From a bacterium (lineage in GTDB: Bacteria > Planctomycetota > SZUA-567), in assembly GCA_003245715.1 (NCBI GenBank), contig QKCJ01000036.1, positions 1 through 64,000 on the forward strand: a DNA stretch of 64,000 nucleotides, read 5' to 3'. Shown here piece after piece: positions 27,340 through 36,148 of this stretch. Both the position numbers and the translations under genes were made by a program. The notes under the pieces were generated by a model, which searched no databases, was not told the origin of the DNA, and worked only from the letters and a program-made list of their open reading frames with translations. Within the stretch, counting starts at the first letter, position 1. Every line of letters starts with the position of its first letter.

Positions 27340-27904
27340 CGTGTTAGAAACAAAGGCCCTTGAAAATAAGGGCAAATTGGTGGAAGTGAGATGAGATAAA
27401 ACTGTCATTTTTCCCCTCGCGAGGATGTTTTATAAATGACTGTGTTTGTTTCATCGATGGAAATTTTGAGTGGTTCCGATTCTTTGGGAGAGGGCTCGTT
27501 TCCGGCTTTAAGACGCCATAGACTGGTAGTTGGGCGCCTGTAGTACGCTGGCCTTTGTGGTCGGGTTACAGGAAGGCTGGCCTTACTGGTCGCGCGTTCT
27601 CTTCGATTGATGTGTGTCCACACGAAGGAGGGTATCGCAGTAATGGATGCTGAATCACCACCTGAAAGTTGTTGCCCCTGGGCACCACGCGCCTTGACGA
27701 CGGGACTTATCTAATTGGCGTATCTGGTAGTGCACCGGAATTGACAGACGCAGGCACGTAATGTGCACTTTATTCCGCAAAGGATTAATGTATAGCGTTC
27801 TGCTCTGGGGCGGAAGTAAGAAGCACTCTGTTTTAGGAGTAACAATGTATTTATCTGTACGCGTGTAAAACCCCGGCTGATGGTCAGTCGGGGTTCACGT
27901 TTTT
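27340..27904 (+). ncRNA. Putative long structured non-coding RNA (about 560 nt)
   Basis: A unit bounded by a consensus promoter and an intrinsic terminator, with no convincing protein gene. Visible hairpins: CCTCGCGAGG palindrome (27415 region), GTGTG/CACAC near 27613, TGCCC-CT-GGGCA near 27673, a nested hairpin CGGAAT...ATTCCG enclosing GCAC-GTAAT-GTGC (27735-27777), and ACTC/GAGT near 27825. Two near-identical 17-mers (GCTGGCCTTTGTGGTCG and GCTGGCCTTACTGGTCG) lie 28 bases apart near 27548 and 27576. GC content is higher than in flanking spacers. It lacks the RNase P core GAGGAAAGTCC, the tmRNA ends, the SRP apical loop and the group II intron domain V, so it is not an RNA I can name. A 35-codon frame at 27436-27543 is present but has a poor ribosome site. 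Confidence 0.6.
27869..27904 (+). terminator. Intrinsic terminator of the long RNA
   Basis: Stem AACCCCGGCTGA / TCAGTCGGGGTT with loop TGG and one internal mismatch, then CACG and TTTTT. The reverse strand also has GGGGTTTTA, so it may work both ways. Confidence 0.8.
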
Positions 27905-28010
27905 AAACGCAGCGCGTTTAAGCGTATTTTTAACAAGCAATTCCGGATACTGCCATTGTCTTTTAATTTTTGAAAGATTATTATTTATAGAAGTGCTTTG
28001 CTGTTTCAAT
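27903..28010 (+). repeat. Dispersed 3'-end repeat, diverged copy 5
   Basis: Head hairpin AAACGC-AGC-GCGTTT (27905-27919) followed by AAGCGTATTTTT and ACAAGCAATTCCGG, with a decayed middle and GATTATTATTTATAGAAGTGCTTTGCTG as tail. It lies right after the terminator of the long RNA, in the same orientation, as other copies do after protein genes. Confidence 0.65.
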
Positions 28011-28016
28011 ATCAAA

Positions 28017-28136
28017 ACATACAAAGTTCAAATAACCACCCCAAACCAGCAGCCTTATAAATAAGACTATTTCACTTTATGGCAGAAATGCCACAAGCAG
28101 AATTGCCTGTCAAAACCGTCCGCCGGGGCTCCCGGT
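28017..28136 (-). repeat. Dispersed 3'-end repeat, copy 6
   Basis: Near-consensus minus-strand copy: CCGGG-AGC-CCCGG head, GGTTTTGACAGGCAATTCTGC, hairpin TGGCA-TTTC-TGCCA, TTATTTATAAGGCTGCTGGTTTGGGG tail. It faces copy 5 tail-to-tail with only about 7 bases between. Confidence 0.85.
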
Positions 28137-28139
28137 AAT

Positions 28140-28310
28140 AGGTCGGGGGAGAGCGCCAGGCGCCCTCCCCTTCTGTTAATGCTCCACGTTCTGGTTGGAA
28201 ATCAGGCTGGGCCTTAAACCGCAGCCTTCAACGAAATAAACCTGAATGTCGCGTTAATAACTTCTATTATCAACCCTCCTTTCGTAAAGCAAAAACTACA
28301 CCTTTAGTTT
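28140..28310 (-). ncRNA. Possible small structured RNA, minus strand
   Basis: No protein gene is seen. On the minus strand the unit ends in a very strong hairpin GGGGAG-GGCGCC-TGGCGC-CTCCCC type at 28144-28170, directly followed by repeat copy 6 in the same orientation. An internal stem AGGCTG/CAGCCT lies near 28205-28235, and TTGATAAT near 28270 may be a -10 region, but no good -35 is visible. A Shine-Dalgarno-like GGAGGG occurs without a usable start codon. The repeat's habit of following transcription units is the main argument. Confidence 0.3.
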
Positions 28311-28439
28311 ACACTTTATGCAACGCTTATACAAGATATTGGGGCAATGAAAAATAAAAACCGAAGATTTACGAAAAAAGTTGTTGCTATGGCCAACTTT
28401 TGCCGTATGATTGAAATTGTTGGTAAAAGTAGGATGTAT

Positions 28440-28787
28440 ATGGAATACGAATCAGGGAATATTTTTTCTAAAATATTGGCGGGTGAGATACCTTGCGACA
28501 AGGTTTATGAAGACGATTATACCTTGGCTTTTCGCGACATTAATCCGCAGGCGCCGGTTCATATTCTGATTATTCCAAAACTTGAGCGTGCAACGCTTTC
28601 TGATTGTACGGAAAATGACGTAGAGCTTCTTGGCCGGTTTTCACTTGCGGCTATTAACATAGCAAGGCAGGAAGGGTTACAGTCATACCGGACGGTTATC
28701 AACTGCGGTGCGGATGCAGACCAGACAGTATTTCATCTGCACATGCATCTTCTGAGCGGCCGCAAATTTTCCTGGCCTCCGGGATAA
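28440..28787 (+). CDS. HIT family nucleotide hydrolase/transferase
   Basis: Histidine-triad protein of 115 aa, close to the usual 110-115. It has the typical start NIFSKILAGEIPCDKVYEDDY, then FRDINPQAPVHILIIPK, and the catalytic triad VFHLHMHLLSGR. Members hydrolyse purine nucleotide phosphoramidates. ATG 28440 (MEYESG) fits the family and follows GTAGG; upstream in-frame starts at 28347 and 28434 add residues not found in relatives. A strong terminator and then repeat copy 7 follow. Confidence 0.88.
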   Translation: MEYESGNIFSKILAGEIPCDKVYEDDYTLAFRDINPQAPVHILIIPKLERATLSDCTENDVELLGRFSLAAINIARQEGLQSYRTVINCGADADQTVFHLHMHLLSGRKFSWPPG

Positions 28788-28880
28788 TAAAAAACAAATC
28801 TGTGCGAAATTTTTTTGAGCGTACAGAGATAAAAAATTAAAACTAAAAAACCCTCCTCCCCCCCGAGGACAAATCAAACT

Positions 28881-28918
28881 GAGGGAGCCTATGCCAAAAG
28901 CATAAGCTCCCTCTTTTT
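28881..28918 (+). terminator. Terminator after the HIT gene
   Basis: Stem GAGGGAGC / GCTCCCTC with an inner ATGC/GCAT pair of stems, followed by TTTTT. The repeat copy 7 starts immediately after. Confidence 0.92.
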
Positions 28919-29030
28919 CAGCCGGGAGCCCCGGCGGGCGATTTTGACAGGCAATTCTGCTATTGGCATTTATACTATACAATTATAGACCTTGGTATGC
29001 AGGACTGCTGGTTTAGTGGTCAATTACACG
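28919..29030 (+). repeat. Dispersed 3'-end repeat, copy 7
   Basis: Head GCCGGG-AGC-CCCGGC at 28921-28935, GGGCGATTTTGACAGGCAATTC, a decayed TGGCA hairpin (TGGCATTTATACTA) and GACTGCTGGTTTAGTGG tail. It lies downstream of the HIT terminator in the same orientation. Confidence 0.85.
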
Positions 29031-29144
29031 GTCTCTGATTATTTTTGTATTTAATGGAATCATTATTTTTGATAATATTATCGAAGTTACTATAAAAACT
29101 AATTTAAATAAATATTGACTAACATTTCCAATAATTCCAAAAGC

Positions 29145-29258
29145 TAAAATAATCCCCCCAAACCAGCAGTTCTAAAAATAACACTATTTGACCAACTGGC
29201 AAATATGCTACAAGCAGAATTGCCTGTCAAAAAAGCGGTCAAGCGCGTTGCGCTTGCT
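29145..29258 (-). repeat. Dispersed repeat, copy 8 (in the glnS leader)
   Basis: Minus-strand copy with head CAAGCGC-AAC-GCGCTTG (29240-29256), then GACCGCTTTTTTGACAGGCAATTCTGC, TAGCA-TATT-TGCCA hairpin and CTGCTGGTTTGGGG tail. Unlike most copies it does not follow a gene on its own strand but lies 83 bases before glnS. With copy 7 it forms a facing inverted pair. Confidence 0.8.
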
Positions 29259-29340
29259 TGAATTTGGATTGGAAAAGTGTAGAATAGCCACTGATATTTT
29301 TTACGTATTTGTACAGAAGAACTACCTCAGGGAGTCAGCG

Positions 29341-31038
29341 ATGTCTGAAGAGAACAACGAAGAGAAAAAGTCGGTGGATTTTATCCGCGAAATCATAAAC
29401 GAGCATAATAAAAACGGCAAGTATGACTCGCGGGTGCATACACGTTTTCCGCCGGAGCCTAATGGTTATCTGCATATCGGACACGCCAAGAGTATCTGCC
29501 TGAATTTTGGTCTTGCCGCTGAGTATAACGGCAGATGTAATCTGCGCTTTGATGATACCAATCCGTCAAAGGAAGAGCAGGAATATGTTGACTCGATTAA
29601 AGAGGACGTGAGCTGGCTTGGTTTTGAGTGGGACGAGGAGTGCTATGCGTCTGATTATTACGAGCAGCTTTATGACTGGGCAGTTGAGCTGATTAAAAAG
29701 GGCAAGGCGTATGTCTGTGACCTGACCGATCAGGAAATTCGTGAGTACCGTGGTACGATGGGCGGAGGCAAAGAAGGAACGCCTCCCGGTAAGGATTCGC
29801 CGCATCGTGATAGAAGTGTTGAAGAGAATCTTGATTTGTTTACAAGAATGCGTGACGGTGAGTTTGAAGATGGCAGCAAGACTCTGCGCGCCAAGATTGA
29901 TATGGCGCATCCAAATTTGAATATGCGTGACCCGGTGATGTACCGTATTCAGCGCGCGCATCATCATCGTACTGGCGACAAGTGGTGCATCTATCCGATG
30001 TACGATTATACTCATGGCCAGTCGGATTCGCTTGAAAAGATTACGCATTCGATCTGTACGCTTGAATTTGAGAACCACCGTCCACTTTATGACTGGTATC
30101 TTGACGAGCTTGATTTATATCATCCGCAGCAGATCGAGTTTGCCCGGCTTAATCTGACTTATACCGTTTTGTCAAAGCGTCGTCTGCTGACACTGGTTAT
30201 GGATAAGTATGTTGATAATTGGGATGATCCGCGGATGCCGACGATTGCGGGATTCAGAAGACGTGGTTATACGCCTGAAGCGATCCGCAATTTCTGTAAG
30301 CGTATTGGTGTGGCGAAAGCTGACAGCCGGATTGATCTGGCGCTGCTTGAGCATTGTTTGCGTGATGATCTTAACAAGCGCGCGAGCCGTTTTATGGGTG
30401 TGCTTGATCCATTGAAGGTGGTGATTACAAATTACCCTGAGGATGGTGAGGATATTCTTGAGGCGGTGAATAATCCTGAGGATGAGAGTGCTGGCGTGCG
30501 CAAGGTTCCGTTCTCGCGTGAGCTTTATATCGAGCGTGAAGACTTTATGGAAGACGCGCCGAAAAAATTCTTCCGGCTGAGTGTAGGGCGTGAGGTTCGT
30601 CTGCGTTATGCTTACTTTATCACTTGTACTGAGGTGATAAAAGATCAGGCAGGTAATGTTGTCGAGTTGCGTTGTACATACGATCCCGAGACCCGTGGCG
30701 GAGATGCGCCTGATGGCCGCAAGGTCAAGGGAACGCTGCATTGGGTGTCGGCCAAACACGCTCTTAAGAGTGAAGTACGTCTGTATGACCGTCTGTTTAC
30801 GGTTGAGAACCCTGACGCGGAGCGTGATAACTGGCTTAACTGTCTCAATCCTGATTCGCTTGAAATTAAGTCTGAGGTTTTTGTCGAGCCGGCAATTGCC
30901 GAGCTTAAGACTGGTGACTTCTTCCAGTTTGAGCGTACGGGGTATTTCTGCGTTGATAAAGATACAACTGCAGAGAAGATGGTCTTCAACCGTTCAGTCG
31001 GCTTGAAGGACAGCTGGGCCAAGATTCAGAATAAATAA
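29341..31038 (+). CDS. glnS: Glutaminyl-tRNA synthetase
   Basis: Class I synthetase charging tRNA(Gln) with glutamine, 565 aa as usual. Signature HIGH motif in [48 protein letters not shown] and the KMSKS equivalent VLSKRRLL; the C-terminal half is the beta-barrel anticodon-binding region. ATG 29341 follows CAGGGAG at 8 bases and matches the family; an upstream TTG at 29188 would run through a repeat copy. Presence of GlnRS means Gln-tRNA(Gln) does not need the amidotransferase route. Confidence 0.96.
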   Translation: MSEENNEEKKSVDFIREIINEHNKNGKYDSRVHTRFPPEPNGYLHIGHAKSICLNFGLAAEYNGRCNLRFDDTNPSKEEQEYVDSIKEDVSWLGFEWDEECYASDYYEQLYDWAVELIKKGKAYVCDLTDQEIREYRGTMGGGKEGTPPGKDSPHRDRSVEENLDLFTRMRDGEFEDGSKTLRAKIDMAHPNLNMRDPVMYRIQRAHHHRTGDKWCIYPMYDYTHGQSDSLEKITHSICTLEFENHRPLYDWYLDELDLYHPQQIEFARLNLTYTVLSKRRLLTLVMDKYVDNWDDPRMPTIAGFRRRGYTPEAIRNFCKRIGVAKADSRIDLALLEHCLRDDLNKRASRFMGVLDPLKVVITNYPEDGEDILEAVNNPEDESAGVRKVPFSRELYIEREDFMEDAPKKFFRLSVGREVRLRYAYFITCTEVIKDQAGNVVELRCTYDPETRGGDAPDGRKVKGTLHWVSAKHALKSEVRLYDRLFTVENPDAERDNWLNCLNPDSLEIKSEVFVEPAIAELKTGDFFQFERTGYFCVDKDTTAEKMVFNRSVGLKDSWAKIQNK

Positions 31039-31065
31039 TGAATCGGCATAATGAAGTGATTAGAA

Positions 31066-31740
31066 TTAATTACAGTCGTTGAGCCAGTCGACAAAGTACA
31101 GATAATTATAATTTCCAGAAAGCACCGAGTAGGTTTTGTCAGTTACCAGAATGGCGAAATCTCTTCGGTGTTTTTTTTGTTCTTCGTCGGGGCCTAGCAG
31201 GATTTGCAGATTTTTCTCACTGAGCAGTTTCGACTTTTCGCGGATCAGCGAAGAACTGCGCGCAGAAACAAAAGAGATGTAAAGATCAGAAAAGGCCTGA
31301 GGTATGTCAGGGAAAGCATTGAGAATGCTTTCAATTTTGTCTTTTTGCGGATGCGGGTTGTTGAGATAAAGAATGTCAGTATCAAGATCTTCGGAATAAC
31401 GTGAAACAATTTCAAATGACGGGGTCTTGTCAATTTCATTAATTTCAAGCGCGTCTTCAAGCAGGTCATGGAAGTAGCGGAAGAAATTACGGTTAATCGC
31501 CTTGAAGTCTATGGGAACAATCGCGCTGAAATCTTTACAGATACCGGAATGCGTTTTGGCGTCTGATTTGCGGTCAGATTTGGCGTACTGCGCAGCGCGG
31601 TTACAGTCATAGTTTTCCTCATCAGTCTGATACTCGTAAGCTGCTTCGAAAACAATTTTAATATGGTCATCCTCGACTTCATAGTCCTGATAAAGGTCAA
31701 GATCAAAGTCATATTCAAGATTGCGTGCGAAGTCAAGCAT
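31066..31740 (-). CDS. Hypothetical protein, 224 aa
   Basis: I do not recognise a family. The product is acidic in the N-terminal third (MLDFARNLEYDFDLDLYQDYEVEDDH), soluble, and ends with a strand-rich region (YSVLSGNYNYLYFVDWLND). No signal peptide, membrane segment or cysteine motif is seen. ATG 31740 follows TGGAGA at 7 bases, a good ribosome site; an upstream start at 31797 is less likely. It converges with glnS. Confidence 0.7.
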   Translation of the reverse strand: MLDFARNLEYDFDLDLYQDYEVEDDHIKIVFEAAYEYQTDEENYDCNRAAQYAKSDRKSDAKTHSGICKDFSAIVPIDFKAINRNFFRYFHDLLEDALEINEIDKTPSFEIVSRYSEDLDTDILYLNNPHPQKDKIESILNAFPDIPQAFSDLYISFVSARSSSLIREKSKLLSEKNLQILLGPDEEQKKHRRDFAILVTDKTYSVLSGNYNYLYFVDWLNDCN

Positions 31741-31851
31741 GATAATTCTCCAGTCAGCCCGTGAACCAGATGAAAAATAAATTTTAAAACCCGTCAAACG
31801 GTATTTATAATATTCGGCATAATGTCCGGCAACTTTATCAAAAAATAAAAC

Positions 31852-31883
31852 GAAAAAACTCCCTGAATATTATCAGGGAGTTT
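31852..31883 (-). terminator. Terminator after the AICAR formyltransferase gene
   Basis: Stem CTCCCTGA-TAATAT-TCAGGGAG read on the minus strand, followed by a run of six T. It lies 40 bases after the gene's stop. Confidence 0.9.
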
Positions 31884-31923
31884 GAAGAATCTGATTGTAA
31901 GCAGATATTGGATCTTGAAAAAA

Positions 31924-33207
31924 TCAGTGCTTGAAGGCGCGCTGACCAGTGAAGACCATCGCCACATCACTCTCATTACAGACCTCGATAATTTCGCAGT
32001 CACCCATCGAGCCGCCCGGCTGAACAATCGCCTTAACGCCCTGATTGATACACGCATCAACTCCGTCGCGCTTGGGGAAGAACGCATCAGATACCGCAAC
32101 CCCGCCAGCGATACCACCCTTGAGTTTGTTGACTTCAGCCTGAATCTCATCTGCTGCATTCTGCTTGAGTTCGCCGTTTTTAATTTTAAGTTCAAGCTCA
32201 AAGAAGAGACAACCATATTTGAGGAAACAGAGATTATCTGCAAGCTTTTTATAAGCCTTGTAAATCGCAATCTCGGCAACGCCCACGCGGTCCTGCTCAC
32301 CGGTACCAATACCGACCGTCGCGCCGTCCTTGATAAAGAGAACAGAGTTTGAAGTAACCCCCTGCTCGACCGACCAACCAAATAAAAGGTCTTTCATCTC
32401 CGCGTCAGTCGGTTTACGTTTGATGGTTGTAACTGTGCCGTCCTTGGCGGTGTGTTCTGCCATGAAGAAATCGTCAGCGGTCTTGATGCGGTTAAGCGGT
32501 GACTGCTGCACAACAATGCCTCCGTCAAGCAGACATTTGAAATCAACAAAACGCTCAGGAGCATATTCGCGGATCTTGTCCATGCGCTCAATCTGCACGA
32601 TGCGCAGATTCTTGCGGGAGCGGAGAATTTCAACCGCGCCCTCTTCATAGGAAGGAGCAACAACAACCTCAAGATAGTTCTGGCTCATCAACTCAGCCGC
32701 AGCTTTGCTGACCGGAACATTAAACGCCGCGCAGCCGCCGAAAGCCGCCAGACGGTCGCAGGCGTTAGCCTTGTCATAAGCATTAGCCGCGTCCGTGCCG
32801 TAAGCCACACCGCAAGGATTGTTATGCTTCATGATTGTGACGGCCGGAGTCGCATCGAGGTAACGCAGGATGTTACAGGCGTTGTCGATATCAGTCAGGT
32901 TGGTCTTACCAGGGTGCTTGCCAAACTGCAGCAGCCCCTCTTCAGAGAGACATGAAACCAGACCCTTGCCGGCTTCAATAAACTTGCATTCGCCAAGAGA
33001 GAGATTTCCGCTGACGAGTTCATAAAGTGCCGCTTCCTGACCCGGGTTCTCACCATAACGCAGACCCTTCTCGATAACCTCCTCACCCTCGGCAATCTTC
33101 CAGGTGCGCTTTTTGTAGATCATCTTCTGATTACCGAATGAGATTGTCATCTCTTCAGGAAAATTGTCGTCCATAACCGTGCGGTACATCTTCTTAAGGT
33201 CAGCCAT
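31924..33207 (-). CDS. Stand-alone AICAR formyltransferase (PurH C-terminal type)
   Basis: Transfers a formyl group from 10-formyl-tetrahydrofolate to AICAR in purine synthesis. Motifs LRYGENPGQEAALYE, TIMKHNNPCGVAYG, GIVVQQSP, TNSVLF-like TSNSVLFIKDG, VSDAFFPKRDGVD and QPGGSMGDCEII are those of the AICARFT domain. The 427-aa protein lacks the N-terminal MGS-like IMP cyclohydrolase domain found in most bacterial PurH, so ring closure must be done by another protein. ATG 33207 (MADLKK) follows CGGAGA; an upstream start at 33282 is poorer. The 'purH' name would mislead, so no symbol is given. Confidence 0.88.
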   Translation of the reverse strand: MADLKKMYRTVMDDNFPEEMTISFGNQKMIYKKRTWKIAEGEEVIEKGLRYGENPGQEAALYELVSGNLSLGECKFIEAGKGLVSCLSEEGLLQFGKHPGKTNLTDIDNACNILRYLDATPAVTIMKHNNPCGVAYGTDAANAYDKANACDRLAAFGGCAAFNVPVSKAAAELMSQNYLEVVVAPSYEEGAVEILRSRKNLRIVQIERMDKIREYAPERFVDFKCLLDGGIVVQQSPLNRIKTADDFFMAEHTAKDGTVTTIKRKPTDAEMKDLLFGWSVEQGVTSNSVLFIKDGATVGIGTGEQDRVGVAEIAIYKAYKKLADNLCFLKYGCLFFELELKIKNGELKQNAADEIQAEVNKLKGGIAGGVAVSDAFFPKRDGVDACINQGVKAIVQPGGSMGDCEIIEVCNESDVAMVFTGQRAFKH

Positions 33208-33409
33208 CTTTATCTCCGTCGCCTGTAAATTAATAAATAAGTTTGTCTGAAAAGATGATAGATAAAAACAGGGACAGTTCAAGGGTATTCTCTGCAGTAA
33301 TGGGGATATCTTGTTATGTAATAAGAATTAAGAGATTTTAACAAAATGATTGCTTTGGTAGAATAATAGGGTTATGATTTTGGCGTATATTAATGAAAAG
33401 GAAGAGAAT

Positions 33410-33958
33410 ATGCGCGAAATGATAAAACTCATGATCGGTTTTGCTCCATGGATTGCCTTTATGATAATTGCAGGGCATAGCCTGTTTAGGCTTGAGGTGG
33501 GGCTGATTGTAGCGGCGGCGCTCACGGTACTGATGTCATTTCTGAAAATTCATCGTGGTTCAATTGTGCTGGCGGGGTATTTCTTTTTCGGTGTGGCGCT
33601 GATAATGGTTCTTGGCTTAAAGAATATGTGGTTTATTCAGCATATCGGATTGCTGGCCAATGGCACGCTGCTGTTTTTCACGATTTTTGGGATGCTTATC
33701 GGCAAGCCGTTTACTGAAGAGTACGCCAAAGACGGTCTTAGTGAGGAAGCATGCAGATCGGGTGAGTTTGTGCGTAAGGTCTATATCAGTACGACACTGT
33801 GGCTGTTGATATTCCTGCTTAATTTCTGTCTTGAAGATATCGCGCAAACATTTCCTGAAGTTCCGAAATATGTTTTTAAAATTATTAATTATGCAATCTT
33901 GCTTGGTGGTGTAGTGGCAACAAGGATGATGACTTATATATGGAGAAGAAATAAATAA
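33410..33958 (+). CDS. Hypothetical integral membrane protein, 182 aa
   Basis: Five hydrophobic segments spread over the length (for example WIAFMIIAGHSLF, VGLIVAAALTVLMSF, LAGYFFFGVALIMVLGL, LLFFTIFGMLIG and LWLLIFLLNFCL) indicate an inner membrane protein. I cannot assign a family. ATG 33410 (MREMIK) has AAAAGGAAG at about 7 bases; ATG 33374 with TAGGG is an alternative. It is divergent from the AICAR formyltransferase gene. Confidence 0.7.
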   Translation: MREMIKLMIGFAPWIAFMIIAGHSLFRLEVGLIVAAALTVLMSFLKIHRGSIVLAGYFFFGVALIMVLGLKNMWFIQHIGLLANGTLLFFTIFGMLIGKPFTEEYAKDGLSEEACRSGEFVRKVYISTTLWLLIFLLNFCLEDIAQTFPEVPKYVFKIINYAILLGGVVATRMMTYIWRRNK

Positions 33959-34019
33959 AAATATAGATTATTTTTTTGGTCAGTGGCATTATAATTTCAC
34001 TATTAATTAATCAAACACT

Positions 34020-34171
34020 CAAAGCGAAAAATAACTACCTCCAACCAGCAGTCTTAAAAATAGTAATCTTTCACTATCTGGCAGCAATGTCACAAGCAGA
34101 ATTGCTTGTCAAGATAGCCTGCCGGGGCTCCCGGCTGCCTGTCAACAATGCGATCAAACGCGCTGCGTTTG
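34020..34171 (-). repeat. Dispersed 3'-end repeat, copy 9 (double head, bioA)
   Basis: Minus-strand copy with two heads in tandem. The outer head CAAACGC-AGC-GCGTTTG (34155-34171) encodes the last residues and the TGA stop of bioA; it is followed by ATCGCATTGTTGACAGGCA and an inner head GCCGGG-AGC-CCCGGC, then AGGCTATCTTGACAAGCAATTC, hairpin TGACA-TTGC-TGCCA and the tail. Nested insertion of one copy in another would explain it. Confidence 0.8.
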
Positions 34172-35428
34172 CGAGACAACTGTTTTAATTAGGATTTGTA
34201 ATTCGGTGTTGCTGATTATAAATGGCGGCATCAGATAGACCAGCTTGCCAAACGGACGAATCCAGACACCAGCATCGACAAACTGTTTTTGTATCACGGC
34301 TATGTCTACAGGTTTCTTAAGCTCAACCACGCCGATCGCTCCAAGTACGCGCACGTCTTCCACCGCTTCAGAATTTTTGAGCGGGAAGAGGCCGTCCATA
34401 AGGATGCCCTCAATACGCTGCACGTCTTTCTGCCAGTCACCATTGATAAGCAGCTCGACGCTGGCTTTAGCGACCGCGCAGGCTAAAGGGTTGCCCATAA
34501 AGGTCGGTCCGTGCATGAAGACCCCGCCACCGCGGGAAATTCCCTTGGCAACTTCTGAAGTCGTCAGTACGGCAGATAAAGTCATGTATCCGCCGGTGAG
34601 AGCCTTGCCGACACACATTATATCAGGTTGAATATTAGCCCACTCACAGGCAAAAAGTTTTCCCGTGCGGCCAAAACCGGTAGCGATCTCGTCATGGATC
34701 AGGAGGATCTCATTTTCGTCACAGAGTCGGCGAACCTCGCGCAGATAATTGGGATGATAAAACCACATCCCGCCCGCACCCTGCACAATCGGCTCAAGTA
34801 TCACCGCTGCTATCGTTTCTTTATGTTCAAGGAGTTTGCTTTTGAAGTCCTCGATATCTTCGTCTTTAAAATTAGCATCAAAACGGCAGGTCGGCTTCTC
34901 GGCAAAGATATGCTCAGGCAGCGCGCCCTTGAAAATATGGTGCATGCCATTGATCGGATCGCAGACGCTCATCGCCTCAAAGGTGTCGCCATGATAACCG
35001 CCGCGGATCGTCAACAGGCGTTTCTTCTCCGGCTTGCCATTGGCCTGCCAGTACTGCAGCGCCATCTTGATCGCGACCTCGACAGAGACAGAACCGGAAT
35101 CGGCATAAAAAATATGCTCCATATTATTCGGCGCAATCGATAATAGCAGACGGCCAAGCTCGACAGCCGGCGCGTGGGTAATGCCGCCGAACATCACATG
35201 CGACATCTGCTCAAGCTGATCCTGAATCGCTCTATTCAGAACCGGATGGTTATAACCATGCACCGCGCACCACCATGAACTCATCCCGTCAATCAGCTCG
35301 CGCCCGTCAGCCAGCTGCAGACGCACCCCATGCGCACTCACCACCTCATACGCCGGAAGCGGTTCAAGCGCTGAAGTATAAGGATGCCACAAATGCCGGC
35401 GGTCAAACTCAATATTATCACTGCTCAT
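34154..35428 (-). CDS. bioA: Adenosylmethionine-8-amino-7-oxononanoate aminotransferase
   Basis: PLP enzyme of biotin synthesis making 7,8-diaminopelargonate with SAM as amino donor. The 424-aa protein shows HLWHPYTS near the start, [73 protein letters not shown] and [10 protein letters not shown] with the PLP lysine. These are specific to BioA among class III aminotransferases. ATG 35428 is used. The last six residues (SQTQRV) and the TGA stop come from the head hairpin of repeat copy 9, so the natural C-terminus has probably been replaced. No other bio genes are adjacent. Confidence 0.94.
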   Translation of the reverse strand: MSSDNIEFDRRHLWHPYTSALEPLPAYEVVSAHGVRLQLADGRELIDGMSSWWCAVHGYNHPVLNRAIQDQLEQMSHVMFGGITHAPAVELGRLLLSIAPNNMEHIFYADSGSVSVEVAIKMALQYWQANGKPEKKRLLTIRGGYHGDTFEAMSVCDPINGMHHIFKGALPEHIFAEKPTCRFDANFKDEDIEDFKSKLLEHKETIAAVILEPIVQGAGGMWFYHPNYLREVRRLCDENEILLIHDEIATGFGRTGKLFACEWANIQPDIMCVGKALTGGYMTLSAVLTTSEVAKGISRGGGVFMHGPTFMGNPLACAVAKASVELLINGDWQKDVQRIEGILMDGLFPLKNSEAVEDVRVLGAIGVVELKKPVDIAVIQKQFVDAGVWIRPFGKLVYLMPPFIISNTELQILIKTVVSQTQRV

Positions 35429-35659
35429 CAGATTTATTCACAACTCCGTCTATTTAATAGCTTATTTTATAGGATTTTAGCGATATTTACGCGCAGAACA
35501 AGACACCCGCCGTCCCGGCCTGAGTACTTTTTTTGAATTTCACCTCATTTTCGCTAAAGGTTGATGGATTGGCAGGTCGATAAAGTTTTCGTACGGTAAA
35601 AGTTGAGCCGTGGATATTTTTATGATTAAAGAGATTAACTGATTATAAAGGGGGTTAGC

Positions 35660-36148
35660 ATGAAAATTTTTGCAGAAGTTCTTTTGGTTGCTGGTGTTAT
35701 GATTGCAGCGGGTTGTTCGAATAATACTGAGGAGATCAAGCCGGTTGAGACTGAGTGCGGGTCTTGTACGGGCGGAGTATGCAAGATTCCGCAGAATTTG
35801 GCGATGAACACGCTCAAGTCAAGAAAGATACCTGGGTCAGTTAATCAGGCTAACGCGGTTAAAGATACTTCAAAGGCCGGTTATAATCCTGAATTTGCAG
35901 CGATTCCGACAGTTGACGAGTTGATGCCTGAAGACAGGGCGTTTCTCAGGAAGATTGAGGAGGCCAGGGCTGAGAACAGGGCGCTTGCGGGTAAGCCTGG
36001 TCAGTACAACGAGGTCAAGCTTCCTGGGATGGGTCACAAGGAATTGCCGCAGGAGCAGAACTTTGTTGTGCGCACCTTCAAATCAGACATCTGGCCGGGC
36101 GGCGTAGAACTCGAAGCCGAAATCGACCCCGAAATCGCCACCTTCTAG
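35660..36148 (+). CDS. Lipoprotein of unknown function
   Basis: A 162-aa lipoprotein. The signal peptide MKIFAEVLLVAGVMIAAGC has a clear lipobox with the modified Cys at 19. The mature part starts with a Ser/Asn linker and has a second Cys group (ECGSCTGGVCK) that could form disulfides or bind metal, then a low-complexity acidic region. No family is recognised. AAAGGGGG before ATG 35660 is a strong ribosome site. The TAG stop supplies the first base of the head hairpin of repeat copy 10. Confidence 0.75.
   Translation: MKIFAEVLLVAGVMIAAGCSNNTEEIKPVETECGSCTGGVCKIPQNLAMNTLKSRKIPGSVNQANAVKDTSKAGYNPEFAAIPTVDELMPEDRAFLRKIEEARAENRALAGKPGQYNEVKLPGMGHKELPQEQNFVVRTFKSDIWPGGVELEAEIDPEIATF

Noticed and set aside
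27436-27543. 35-codon frame MTVFVSSMEIL... inside the putative RNA
   Set aside because: The nearest GAGG is too far from the ATG and no homologue is recognised. It could be a leader peptide, but evidence is too weak to call.
27405-27623. 72-codon frame on the minus strand inside the putative RNA
   Set aside because: No ribosome site, composition unlike a protein, and it lies antisense in a region with a clear plus-strand promoter and terminator.
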